A stretch of 64,000 bases of DNA from Campylobacteraceae bacterium (GTDB lineage: Bacteria > Campylobacterota > Campylobacteria > Campylobacterales > Campylobacteraceae): assembly GCA_031266555.1 (NCBI GenBank), contig JAISAU010000010.1:62001-126000 (forward strand), read 5' to 3'. Positions within the stretch are counted from its first letter, which is position 1; every line of letters starts with the position of its first letter. Made by a program: the position numbers and the translations under genes. Below, one piece after another: positions 18,342 to 26,591 of this stretch. Under the pieces are notes generated by a model. That model saw nothing but the letters and a program-made list of their open reading frames with translations, was not told the origin of the DNA and did not search any database.

Positions 18342-18605
18342 ATGAGAATAAAGACAACGCATAAAATGTGTATTTTGAAAAGACTGTTAAAAGAGGCGAC
18401 GCTTATAAGTTTAGATTTGGGTAATGTAATGTCAAATCCAAATAAACACTTTAATCAGCTAAAGAAAGATGGTTTTATCGGTGAACGCACACAAGCGACA
18501 TCACAATTTAAAATCCGTTACCTACTGCCAAATAAACGTAAAAAAGTAGCCGCTTTATTGAAAAATAAAATAAGCTACAAAAAGCTAAAAAAGGCTTGCA
18601 AATGA
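18342..18605 (+). CDS. Small element protein, tandem paralogue A
   Basis: 87 residues, basic. It shares SLDLGN(V/I)MSNPN, the spacing to a KKDGFIGE turn, and a (I/Y)LLPNKRKK tail with the next gene, so the pair arose by tandem duplication. The pattern (helix, NPN, L-K-x-x-G-x-I-G) suggests a winged-helix DNA-binding fold. It starts 15 bp after the AlpA-like gene. No named family recognised. Confidence 0.7.
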   Translation: MRIKTTHKMCILKRLLKEATLISLDLGNVMSNPNKHFNQLKKDGFIGERTQATSQFKIRYLLPNKRKKVAALLKNKISYKKLKKACK

Positions 18606-18904
18606 ATAAACCAACCTCACACCTAATATACATCTTATGCCGTCTTTATAACGGCGAACAATTAACATCATTGGATTTAGGCAATATAATGTCAAATCCA
18701 AATCAATACTTTTGCAAGTTAAAAGCAATGGGATTGATTGGTGAGTGGATAACTACTCACGGCGTTAAAGTTCATTTCATATTGCCAAAAGCAAGGAAAA
18801 GAGCTAAAGCATTGTTAGAAGCATACGGCAAAAAGCAAGTAAACCTTTTTAACTATAAAACAGATGGTCTAAATGCCATCAAAAAAGCTAAAAGGTCATA
18901 TTGA
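18602..18904 (+). CDS. Small element protein, tandem paralogue B
   Basis: About 100 residues from the ATG at 18602, which overlaps the previous stop as ATGA. It shares SLDLGNIMSNPN, LKAMGLIGEW and FILPKARKRAKAL with paralogue A and has a C-terminal extension ending in basic residues. Probably a winged-helix DNA-binding protein. Translational coupling to paralogue A suggests that the two act together, perhaps as a heterodimer. Confidence 0.7.
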   Translation: MNKPTSHLIYILCRLYNGEQLTSLDLGNIMSNPNQYFCKLKAMGLIGEWITTHGVKVHFILPKARKRAKALLEAYGKKQVNLFNYKTDGLNAIKKAKRSY

Positions 18905-18919
18905 TAGCTAGTCTTTGCC

Positions 18920-19645
18920 TTGCACTTTGAGCTTGAACAATTAAGTAAATTCGGGACAATTGAAACGGTAAAAAACCGTATTATCCTAAACAATGAACTA
19001 TTGCCCGAATTTAAGCTCCATAACGGCAAATACTACAGCTATTTAGCCATTTTCACAAGCAAGGCAGGATTAAAATATCAAGTAGTGCAACACAGCCGTG
19101 CTAAATATCCTACTATCAAGTTCATAGGGCTCTATCAATATACTAAAACATCAGACTTTTTAAGAGATGACTTAAAACTCTTTATGAAACTATTCAAGGA
19201 TAAGATAACACTTTACAGAATAGACATAGCATTTGACCAAGCTAACCGTTTTAATATCAAACAGATAGCCAAAAACACCAAGAGACACATTTATAAGAAA
19301 AAGCATTACAGAACATCTTATCTTAAAACTCCAAAAGAGAAAAAGACCAATCAGTATTTAGATATCAAACATTATAAGAAAACACAAGATATTCACAGAT
19401 TGGAGTTTGCATTCAAAGGCAAACGTTATCTTGTCAATACAGACATAATACACAAGCAAATCGAAAAAGCTATCGATGTGGGTTTTGAGGTTGAAGAGTT
19501 ATTAGACGCATTATTTAAAGAACCGATAACAGTGAAGCAATCAACTAAACAAATGTTTAGAAGTGCATTTGCATATTTCATACTGTTTTTGAGAAAATGT
19601 TGTAAGAGGATATTTGAGAAAATGGTAGTTTGTTTGTTGATATGA
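18920..19645 (+). CDS. Putative replication initiation protein (phage/plasmid Rep-like)
   Basis: 241 residues from a TTG at 18920. Stops TGA and TAG lie 18 and 15 nt upstream in frame, and no good Shine-Dalgarno sequence is seen. LYRIDIAFDQA and IHRLEFAFKGKRY resemble the strand motifs of RstA/gpII-type and Rep_trans replication initiators used by filamentous phages and rolling-circle plasmids. The protein is shorter than most such Reps, and its C-terminus (FLRKCCKRIFEKMVV) is atypical, so truncation or frame loss is possible. It is the last of the regulator-Rep gene run, before a terminator. Confidence 0.55.
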   Translation: MHFELEQLSKFGTIETVKNRIILNNELLPEFKLHNGKYYSYLAIFTSKAGLKYQVVQHSRAKYPTIKFIGLYQYTKTSDFLRDDLKLFMKLFKDKITLYRIDIAFDQANRFNIKQIAKNTKRHIYKKKHYRTSYLKTPKEKKTNQYLDIKHYKKTQDIHRLEFAFKGKRYLVNTDIIHKQIEKAIDVGFEVEELLDALFKEPITVKQSTKQMFRSAFAYFILFLRKCCKRIFEKMVVCLLI

Positions 19646-19694
19646 TATAATCGTTTTTGTTGTCTTTGCTCATTGTATGCTTAAATGCTTTTTG

Positions 19695-19734
19695 CGGGCT
19701 TTTTATTGTATGGCGCGTTTGTGTAAAAAGCCCG
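19695..19734. terminator. Bidirectional terminator between the Rep-like gene and the reverse small gene
   Basis: CGGGCTTTTT (19695-19704) and AAAAAGCCCG (19725-19734) are perfect complements. The hairpin serves convergent genes ending at 19645 (+) and 19745 (-). Confidence 0.85.
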
Positions 19735-19744
19735 TAATAGAAAA

Positions 19745-19942
19745 CTAATCAGATTTTTCGGATAGCAACTCAATAATTTGACCTGCTTTTTGCTCAATCA
19801 TCAAGCAAAGTAAACCAAGTCCATCCTTTTCACGCTTATCTATTTCATTGTTATCACAAACAAAACCAAGACTAACTACAGCTACCAAGTCTCTAATTTC
19901 GCCAGCAATATCGCAAGCGTTCAGTTTTTCGCCCATACTCAT
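19745..19942 (-). CDS. Small element protein of unknown function
   Basis: 65 residues from an ATG at 19942 (MGEKLNACDIAGEIRDLVA is preceded by one codon pair). An upstream ATG is too close to the AGGAG ribosome site, which sits 9 nt before this start. It is helical and acidic with four Cys, and has no membrane segment. It is the only reverse-strand gene of the element and lies 87 bp from the right 19-bp site, so it may act in maintenance or control. Not recognised. Confidence 0.65.
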   Translation of the reverse strand: MSMGEKLNACDIAGEIRDLVAVVSLGFVCDNNEIDKREKDGLGLLCLMIEQKAGQIIELLSEKSD

Positions 19943-20028
19943 AATTAACATCTCCTAACGTTTTTTATTGTATGATTTGAGAGGTTTTTTAATATCGCTT
20001 GATGGTCAAAACTATTTTTTTAAAGATT

Positions 20029-20047
20029 TGGGTACCCATAGGGTACC
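20029..20047 (+). repeat. Right copy of 19-bp subterminal site
   Basis: Identical to 15065-15083 (TGGGTACCCATAGGGTACC), 91 bp inside attR. Confidence 0.9.
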
Positions 20048-20138
20048 TTTTACCAATAATCTCAAACCTTAAATCAATAGCAAAATAGCGTTTTTATCGT
20101 GGTTTATGTTGTTTTATGGCTACTGTTTGAGTATCTTA

Positions 20139-20155
20139 TCTCCCCCCAGCTACCA
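20139..20155 (+). repeat. attR: right 17-bp attachment repeat
   Basis: An exact copy of the tRNA-Met 3' end (14928-14944). No tRNA body precedes it, as expected of a target remnant displaced by integration. Confidence 0.92.
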
Positions 20156-20349
20156 ATTTTATGCGGTTATTAGGTACTTTTTAAATGTTTCAATAAAATT
20201 GAGTCATTTGTTGTGCCAAAAACGCTAAAACTTGTATCAAATCCTTTTACTTCAGACTTGATGAATTTTTGCGTATTTTTGAATATGCTTACCGAAGATA
20301 TCGCATTTAGACATTCTCAATAATCGCCCGCTGCGCTACCCGCACAGAG

Positions 20350-21132
20350 CTACATAAATAAAAGTGCGCCTTTGCCGCCAAGATCAAACCACAGTATGTT
20401 TCCGTCCAGATCAACAGTTGCTTTAACAGTATATTGCGAATATCCATTGTATGAATTTTTGCCGTTAAATATAGTTTCCAGATGTATAATGTTTCCCATT
20501 CTATTAAAATCATAAGATGTTTTAACATGTTTATAACTATCGGGAGCTTTCATATACGATTTAATTTTATCAACAACGGCATAATGCGAACCGTCTTTAA
20601 AAGCATTCTCTACCAATATTTCTTCTTCTATATCTTTACGACTATTGCAAGCAACTTCAAGTTTCATTTCGCAAGATTTTTTTACATAATCCAGCGCTAT
20701 TTGCAGGTCTTTGCGTACCCCTGTGCCAAAACGATATGAATTACCGGTATTAAGACAACCTATAGCATCTTTATAATCACAAGACTTTTTCCGATATTCC
20801 GCCGCTTTTTCATCGCTCTCTTCTATATCGCCGTATCCATGATAATAAAAAATGCCGACAAAGCGACAGCCATGTCCACTTTTTTTCTCACATGTTTTTT
20901 GAAAAATTTTACCTGCTTTGGTATAGTTTTGCTCTATGCCTTTTCCATAGTAATATAACTCACCAAGATTATTACACCCTTCTATATATCCGTCATCGCA
21001 AGATTTTTCATAAAAGAGTTTAGCCGTTGCAAAATCCTCTTTCTCGTATGCTTCAACTCCTTTTTTAAAATCATCGTTTTTGCATGCAATTAAGCTAAGT
21101 AATACAAGCAGAAAAATACATAGTCTTTTCAT
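20350..21132 (-). CDS. Sel1-repeat lipoprotein (HcpA-like)
   Basis: 260 residues. The signal peptide has lipobox SLIAC. About four Sel1-type repeats follow (A-x-x-YYxKSC..., LGELYYYGKGIEQNYTKA, GNSYRFGTGVRKDLQIA), each with paired cysteines as in Helicobacter cysteine-rich proteins (Hcp), where they form disulfides. The last 85 residues are a separate beta-rich domain (MKAPDSYKHVKTSYDF). Anchored in a membrane facing the periplasm, it probably mediates protein contacts. It lies just right of attR. Confidence 0.8.
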   Translation of the reverse strand: MKRLCIFLLVLLSLIACKNDDFKKGVEAYEKEDFATAKLFYEKSCDDGYIEGCNNLGELYYYGKGIEQNYTKAGKIFQKTCEKKSGHGCRFVGIFYYHGYGDIEESDEKAAEYRKKSCDYKDAIGCLNTGNSYRFGTGVRKDLQIALDYVKKSCEMKLEVACNSRKDIEEEILVENAFKDGSHYAVVDKIKSYMKAPDSYKHVKTSYDFNRMGNIIHLETIFNGKNSYNGYSQYTVKATVDLDGNILWFDLGGKGALLFM

Positions 21133-21248
21133 CTTTTATTCCTTTTAGATATGCTCAATAGCTTATCCGTATAAGCATAAATATTTTCAATATTCTCGAG
21201 CTCAAATTTTGCCTCTTTTACTCCTGCTGTCAAAAATACTCAATGAAT

Positions 21249-21785
21249 TCAAGTAAGCATCAGCTTATTTTTTAAAGCATTAAACTCACCATCGGTTATC
21301 GCGCCGCTTTCCTTGAGTTTAAACAGTCTTTCTATTTCGTCAATTACATTTTTACTTGACAATTGGGAAGAAATTGCAGATGACGGTAAATCGCTTTTTT
21401 GCCCGCTTATATAATTACGTGCATGAACACAAAAATCTTTCGCTTGCTGTTTTGCTATATGCGTTATTTTTGCTTTGTTATTTGATACATATATTGTAAT
21501 ATCTCCCGTAAGAATACCTAATTCGTATTGAATACTACTTATTTTATCATATCCGAAATCTTCTATTCTGAGTCCGTAAAACAGACCTTTATCTATAAAT
21601 ATCAATCGTTTGTCAGTGGCAACCAACATTCCCATGTTGTTGTTGTATATTCCCACTACAATCTTTTGAAGTCGCTCATTATCCCATAGTATATTTGGCA
21701 ACTCCTTTATCTCTTTTCTGTTTAAAAGCTCATTCTCTACATTTAAGCTTTTGAGTTGATTTTGTATATCTTCACATGTTGGCAT
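21249..21785 (-). CDS. PH-like domain protein with C-terminal SHOCT motif
   Basis: 178 residues. Residues 35-125 resemble a bacterial PH (YokE-like) domain: VGIYNNNMGMLVATDKRLIF, then GYDKISSIQYELG. A linker leads to a C-terminal SHOCT-type helix pair (IERLFKLKESGAITDGEFNALK). Such proteins are widespread in accessory regions with unclear function. It starts 12 bp after the small gene at 21798-22001. AT-rich, with no TACATGTA nearby. Confidence 0.75.
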   Translation of the reverse strand: MPTCEDIQNQLKSLNVENELLNRKEIKELPNILWDNERLQKIVVGIYNNNMGMLVATDKRLIFIDKGLFYGLRIEDFGYDKISSIQYELGILTGDITIYVSNNKAKITHIAKQQAKDFCVHARNYISGQKSDLPSSAISSQLSSKNVIDEIERLFKLKESGAITDGEFNALKNKLMLT

Positions 21786-21797
21786 TTTTATTCCTTA

Positions 21798-22001
21798 TCA
21801 AAAAATTATTTTCATAATTTTACCAAAAATTTTAAATATAGTTTGATTTTTCTTTGGAATTTCCCAATTTTCATAATCCGAATTTTGCGATATGGTTTTA
21901 AGTTTCCCTTCGGATGTTATTTGTGATAGTTTTACCATCAAAATATTATTCCAGTTGAAAACATATAATCCATCGTCATCATAAAAAGTTTTTAGTAACA
22001 T
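21798..22001 (-). CDS. Hypothetical small protein upstream of the PH/SHOCT gene
   Basis: 67 residues starting MLLKTFYDDDGLYVFNWNN. It ends 12 bp before the PH/SHOCT gene, so it may be its operon partner. There is no recognised domain. It could also be a decayed gene end, as the upstream DNA is empty. Confidence 0.4.
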   Translation of the reverse strand: MLLKTFYDDDGLYVFNWNNILMVKLSQITSEGKLKTISQNSDYENWEIPKKNQTIFKIFGKIMKIIF

Positions 22002-22004
22002 CAA

Positions 22005-22646
22005 AGATAATCCAACTATCTGACTGACAACAACATTGGCAGCATACTATAACATTCAACCTGTGCAGTTCTTAGATTTTCTGCTTTTTGTGGAGTTTTA
22101 AAATAAAATTGTGATATGGCTATCGTTGATTGAAACAAATAACTCAATTACAAAAATTAACAATACCATATACTGCTTACGATTACTCAAGAATTGTCTT
22201 TAATGGCGTAACAATTTCATCATCGCAATTAGCTATTGAAATTTAAAGAGGATCATTAGTCTTGTCGCAATGTGACAGCTAATAACACATTTATATTAAA
22301 AGTTGGTTATGGAGCTATGTAGAAGTATTTAGCATTCAAAATATAAGTTATATATAAGAGTATTTTTATAATTTTTATTGCAACTGCTTTACACAGTTTA
22401 TGGCCATTTTAAAATATAAAGTTGATAAGAAGTATAAAATATCATTACATGTAAAGCGTTTATAGCCGAAAATGCACTAATTTTCAATACATATTATTTT
22501 AGAATTTACTACATGTAACTAAACTTTTGTCACATTTTTAGGTATTAGACCTACTATATCATCTTATCTCGAAATGGCATAAAAAAAGACGTTCAAAGTC
22601 ATATTTTGTATTGCTTAAAAATTGATTCCTCGAGCGTTTGAATGCA
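22005..22646. other. Gene-free accessory DNA
   Basis: About 640 bp without a credible gene on either strand. TACATGTA returns at 22446 and 22510, near the nspC end, marking the resumption of host-like sequence. Nothing else recognised. Confidence 0.5.
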
Positions 22647-23801
22647 TTAATTTCTTCTTCTGTACTCTTCGTATCCAAAATGTTTTAAAACTTTATAATC
22701 GCCATCTTTTGTTAGAAGTGCCAAATCCGGCAATTTTATACCGTTAAAAGTAGTATTTTTGACAATTGTATAGTGCATCATATCTTCAAATATAAGTTTA
22801 TCTCCAATTTTGAGCGGATTATCAAAACTATAATCGCCTATTATGTCTCCCGCCAAACATGTATTGCCGGCAAGCCTATAAGTGTGAGCTTTCTCATTCG
22901 CTTTTCCGCCGCCTCGTATTTGAGCTCGGTATGGCATAGCGAGAGTGTCGGGCATATGAGCTTCGGCGGAAGTGTCTAAAATCGCTATTTGCATATCGTT
23001 TTCAACTATATCAAGCACAGAAGCCACAAGCGCGCCGCTTTGCCATCCTACCGCTTCTCCCGGCTCCAAATAGATAGTTATGTCGTTATATCTTTTTTTA
23101 AAATCTTTTATGACGCATATTAGCCGTTCTATATCGTAATCTTCACGCGTGATATGGTGTCCGCCGCCAAAATTTACCCATTTCATTTGTGAAATGTACT
23201 TGCCAAAAGCTTTCTCAAATCCTCCCAAAACCTTTTCAAGCGCGTCTACATTTTGTTCGCAAAGCGCGTGAAAATGAAGCCCCTCAAGTCCCTCAAGTAA
23301 CTTCTCTTCAAAAGCTTTTTTTGTTACTCCAAGACGGCTGTATTTCGCGCAAGGGTCGTATAAAGCAACGGGCGCTAATGAGATTTCGGGATTGACGCGA
23401 ATGCCGCACGATATGCGTCCGAAAACTTTTGATTTAAATTTTTGCCATTGTGCGAACGAGTTAAAAACGATATGATCGCTGATTTTGATTATCTCGTCCA
23501 ATTCGCTCTCTTTGAAAGCGGGCGAATATGTATGTACCTCTTTATCAAACATTTCGCGCGCCAGCTTTGCTTCATGAAGTCCGCTTGCCGTACAGCCGTA
23601 TAGATACCGCTTAATCAGATAAAACGTATCTTGCAACGCGAAACCTTTAAGCGCCAACAGTATTTTCGCGCCGCTTTCTTGCTGCGCATAATATAATCTT
23701 TTTAAATTTTCCTCTAAAAGCGCTTCTTCGCATACGTAAGAGGGCGTTTGTATCTGTTCTATGACGCTTTCTATTTTACTGATTTTTGGATTTTTTATCA
23801 C
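22647..23801 (-). CDS. nspC: Carboxynorspermidine decarboxylase
   Basis: 384 residues. A PLP-dependent fold-III decarboxylase. Lys in LLALKGFA is the PLP site, CGIRVNPE and KYSRLG follow, GGGHHITR is the phosphate-binding glycine segment, and the C-terminal half has DTSAEAHMPD and LAGNTCLAGDIIG with the active-site Cys. It converts carboxynorspermidine or carboxyspermidine to norspermidine/spermidine. The synthase for its substrate is at 25383-26591, two genes away on the same strand. ATG start at 23801 gives the normal length. Confidence 0.95.
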   Translation of the reverse strand: MIKNPKISKIESVIEQIQTPSYVCEEALLEENLKRLYYAQQESGAKILLALKGFALQDTFYLIKRYLYGCTASGLHEAKLAREMFDKEVHTYSPAFKESELDEIIKISDHIVFNSFAQWQKFKSKVFGRISCGIRVNPEISLAPVALYDPCAKYSRLGVTKKAFEEKLLEGLEGLHFHALCEQNVDALEKVLGGFEKAFGKYISQMKWVNFGGGHHITREDYDIERLICVIKDFKKRYNDITIYLEPGEAVGWQSGALVASVLDIVENDMQIAILDTSAEAHMPDTLAMPYRAQIRGGGKANEKAHTYRLAGNTCLAGDIIGDYSFDNPLKIGDKLIFEDMMHYTIVKNTTFNGIKLPDLALLTKDGDYKVLKHFGYEEYRRRN

Positions 23802-24116
23802 TTTTTAGCCTTATTTTTAATTACAATTATAACGCGTAAAACTTACAACTATTATGAAATCGCCGTTTTGTATATGGATTGCCTGAGGGACTAAGTATTT
23901 TTTGTAATGATAGACGAAACGGATTATTGTATTGCTATACTTGAATTTATAACGGAAAGAAAAAGTTCTATCTTGCATTTTTAATTATTAAAACGAAGCG
24001 TTATTAAAAATAATCAACATGTAATAAAAAACTTTGATGAAGCTAATCTGATAAAATTAGCTGTCATTAATTTTGGAGTAAAAGCATATCAATTCAGTAC
24101 ATGTTAACTGATGCGT
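23802..24116. other. Intergenic region upstream of nspC
   Basis: About 315 bp. A 7-bp hairpin AGCTAAT/ATTAGCT at 24041-24062 lies beyond the end of the lipoprotein gene and may terminate it. Nothing else recognised. Confidence 0.4.
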
Positions 24117-24887
24117 TTAAATATTCAACCGCTGCTCTTGCTGGATGCTCCATCTAATATCTAGCGTATCATCATTAATAGAGGTCGAAAAATATAATCC
24201 TCTACCTCCGCTTATCTTTTTTCTACAATAGATACCATAGTCTCCGCATTTGAATCCATTTGATAAAAGAATTTTTTTATACGAATCTATCGCGTTTCTG
24301 GCATTAACATTGTTGACTACTACAGTTGCGCGCCAAACGAATATTTGATCCCCATGTATCTGTCCAAATACATCGTTCATATCAGAATCAGTTGGAAAAT
24401 CATCAGCGCTTATTAAAATGGTATGATAAAAATTATAGTGGCCGCTATAACCGGGAATATTCCATGTTGTAACGCATCCAAGCATAGAATATTTGGCGTT
24501 ATGTTTGTAAAAAAATGTATAATCACTATCGCTATTGCCACAAGGCGAAACCCCTTTGCTGTCGATATAAAAAGATTTATTTAAAAGCGAATTGTGAAAT
24601 GATTTCATGACATCTTGCGAATAGGAGCCATGATAGAGTTTTGACGCTCGCCTTTTTAAGATAGCCAATCCATCTTCATTAAAAGAATTTGGAAAACTAA
24701 AATGGATAGCTGCTATGGAAAGATTAGAGTCCCAGCTTTCACCACTTATATTTCCATATGCCAATTTCGTTGCATTGTTTTTGCTGTTAGACAAGCTTTC
24801 GGCTACGCTATTGATATTATCGTCTCTGTTAGCCTCGCTACTATTGTAATTGCTGTCTTTGCTATTGGGCAAACTTCCCCGCTGCAA
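24117..24887 (-). CDS. Frameshifted lipoprotein gene, body frame
   Basis: 256 codons open in this frame, but the start is only a TTG directly after an in-frame TAA. The adjacent frame, from an ATG at 24973, encodes LKIFLILLSFFLINCSG, a lipoprotein signal with lipobox FLINC, and stops soon after. One more G in the GGGG run at 24877-24880 (minus strand) would join the two as CSGGSLPNSKDSN. The mature part is Ser/Asn-rich at first, then globular (SIAAIHFSFPNSFNEDG; GCVTTWNIPGYSGHYNF). No family is recognised. Either a pseudogene, a phase-off gene, or a base-call error. Confidence 0.65.
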   Translation of the reverse strand: MQRGSLPNSKDSNYNSSEANRDDNINSVAESLSNSKNNATKLAYGNISGESWDSNLSIAAIHFSFPNSFNEDGLAILKRRASKLYHGSYSQDVMKSFHNSLLNKSFYIDSKGVSPCGNSDSDYTFFYKHNAKYSMLGCVTTWNIPGYSGHYNFYHTILISADDFPTDSDMNDVFGQIHGDQIFVWRATVVVNNVNARNAIDSYKKILLSNGFKCGDYGIYCRKKISGGRGLYFSTSINDDTLDIRWSIQQEQRLNI

Positions 24888-25382
24888 TTAATTAAGAAAA
24901 AACTAAGTAGTATAAGAAATATTTTTAAATTTGAATGATGTAAAGCTTTAATATTGGTAATTGAAAGTAGCATTGCTATCCATTTGATTTTAAAATTTAT
25001 GTAAATATTATATCAAAAATTAACATGCAAAAATATTTTTATTAAAATAGATTATCGTTTTTTGATTATTTAAAATAAAAGCAATTTATTATTCTTAAGC
25101 GCAGAAAGTAAAGCATAAAATATCTTACTTCATTTTTTTAAAAATATAAAGATTTAGAGTTTGAAATTGTCTTGTGTCATATTTTTCCAAGCAAGAAAGA
25201 GTTTGCAATTTTAAGTTTTTCTGAAATTACCATACTAATTTCATGGTTTACAATAACGAAAAATTTAAAGCGAAATCTACTTTATTATGCCGCTTCAAAA
25301 CTAGTTTTAAAAAACTTATCTGCGCAACACTCTTTTTATTTCAAAAAAAATTTCACTTTAGATTCATAAAGATTACTGTGTC
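24888..25382. other. Signal-peptide frame of the lipoprotein, then empty DNA
   Basis: 24888-24973 (minus) encodes the out-of-frame lipoprotein signal described for the gene at 24117. From 24974 to 25382 no supported gene is seen; a 65-codon plus-strand frame at 25172 has no family match or ribosome site. Confidence 0.5.
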
Positions 25383-26591
25383 TTAAAAACTCTCATCAGG
25401 ATTCATCTCTATTATTTTCCACGGTAAACCTTGCTTGTTCAGCTCATCCATAAAAGGTTTGGCGTCAAAATTTTCCATATTATAAACACCATCTCCTTTC
25501 CATTTGCCTTCCATAACAAGTTTCGCGCCTATCATAGCCGGAACGCCCGTTGTGTAACTGACCGCTTGAGCTAATGTCTCTTTGTAACACTCTTCGTGGT
25601 CGCAAACATTATAAATATAAATTTTTCTTTTTTTACCGTTTTTTACTCCGCTTATTACGCAGCCTATGTTTGTCTTGCCTTTTGTTCTTGCTCCTAAACT
25701 CGCGGGGTCTGGCAAAAGCGTCTTTAAAAATTGGATAGGCACTATTTTCATTCCGTTATGCGTAACTTCGTTTATGCCAAGCATTCCGACATTCTCCAAA
25801 CATTTCATATGCGTAAGATAACTTTGTCCGAACGTCATAAAAAAACGTATTCGTTTTAATCCTTTTATATTTTTTACCAAAGACTCAAGCTCTTCATGGT
25901 ATAAAAGATAACTATCTTTTGGCCCGACTTCGGGATAATCCCACACCATTTTTATCGCCATAGGTTTCGTTTCTATCCATTTGCCATCTTCCCAATATCT
26001 ACCGTTTGCGCTAACTTCTCTTAGGTTTATTTCGGGATTAAAATTTGTAGCGAAAGGATAGCCGTGGTCGCCAGCGTTACAGTCAAGTATATCTATCTCG
26101 TTGATTTCGTCAAAAAGGTTTTGTTCGGCATATGCGCAAAAAACATTTGTAACTCCCGGATCAAAACCGCTTCCCAAAAGCCCTAAAATGCCGGCTTTTT
26201 TAAAATCTTCATTTTTTTCCCATTGAAGTTTGTATTCAAATTTCGCGACATCTGGGTGTTCGTAATTTGCCGTATCTACATAGTTTACTTTTGTTTTTAA
26301 GCAAGCGTCCATTATGGATAAATCTTGATAAGGCAAGGCAAGGTTCAAAACAACGCTTGGTTTAACGCGGTTTATTAAAGCTATAAGCTCATCCACGTTG
26401 TCGGCGTCAACTTTTGCCGTTTCAATCTCTACATGTTGTCTTGTTTTTATGTCTTTTGCTATTTCATCACATTTACTTTTTGTGCGGCTTGCCAAAACAA
26501 TTTTTTTAAAAATATCCGAATTTAACGCGCATTTGGTAGTAGCTACTCTGCTAACCCCGCCTGCTCCGATTATCAAAATAGTTCCGTTCAT
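25383..26591 (-). CDS. Carboxynorspermidine synthase (saccharopine dehydrogenase family)
   Basis: 402 residues. The N-terminal Rossmann fold has GAGGVSRVATTKCA, with AxKVDADN typical of the LYS9 family, and LGSGFDPGVTNVFCAYA begins the second domain. It condenses aspartate semialdehyde with a diamine and reduces the product to carboxy(nor)spermidine using NADPH. Pairing with nspC identifies it as the polyamine enzyme rather than lysine saccharopine dehydrogenase. Its start overlaps the rdgB stop by 4 bp. Confidence 0.92.
   Translation of the reverse strand: MNGTILIIGAGGVSRVATTKCALNSDIFKKIVLASRTKSKCDEIAKDIKTRQHVEIETAKVDADNVDELIALINRVKPSVVLNLALPYQDLSIMDACLKTKVNYVDTANYEHPDVAKFEYKLQWEKNEDFKKAGILGLLGSGFDPGVTNVFCAYAEQNLFDEINEIDILDCNAGDHGYPFATNFNPEINLREVSANGRYWEDGKWIETKPMAIKMVWDYPEVGPKDSYLLYHEELESLVKNIKGLKRIRFFMTFGQSYLTHMKCLENVGMLGINEVTHNGMKIVPIQFLKTLLPDPASLGARTKGKTNIGCVISGVKNGKKRKIYIYNVCDHEECYKETLAQAVSYTTGVPAMIGAKLVMEGKWKGDGVYNMENFDAKPFMDELNKQGLPWKIIEMNPDESF

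Larger units (their letters stand above)
14928..20155 (+). mobile_element. 5.2-kb tRNA-Met-integrated genetic element
   Basis: Bounded by the 17-bp direct repeats. In order it holds a tyrosine integrase, a coiled-coil protein of unknown function, a repeat-rich non-coding stretch, an Ogr-like zinc finger, two hairpins, an AlpA-like regulator, two tandem small paralogues, a possible Rep protein, and a small reverse-strand gene. No capsid, tail, conjugation or mobilisation gene is recognised. It contains no TACATGTA, unlike the flanking chromosome. The size and gene set suggest a phage satellite or small integrative mobilisable or rolling-circle element; which one is not settled by sequence. Confidence 0.85.

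Noticed and set aside
14945-20155. Absence of TACATGTA as proof of foreign origin
   Set aside because: Gaps of about 6 kb also occur in clearly native DNA (for example 42.6-48.7 kb), so absence supports but does not prove transfer; the att repeats are the real evidence.
22560-22646. Possible terminator after nspC with a T7 run
   Set aside because: Only a 6-bp complementary pair far apart; too weak.
25172-25369. 65-codon plus-strand frame in the gene-free stretch, with a transposase-like feel
   Set aside because: No motif or ribosome site, and no inverted ends or target duplication were found.
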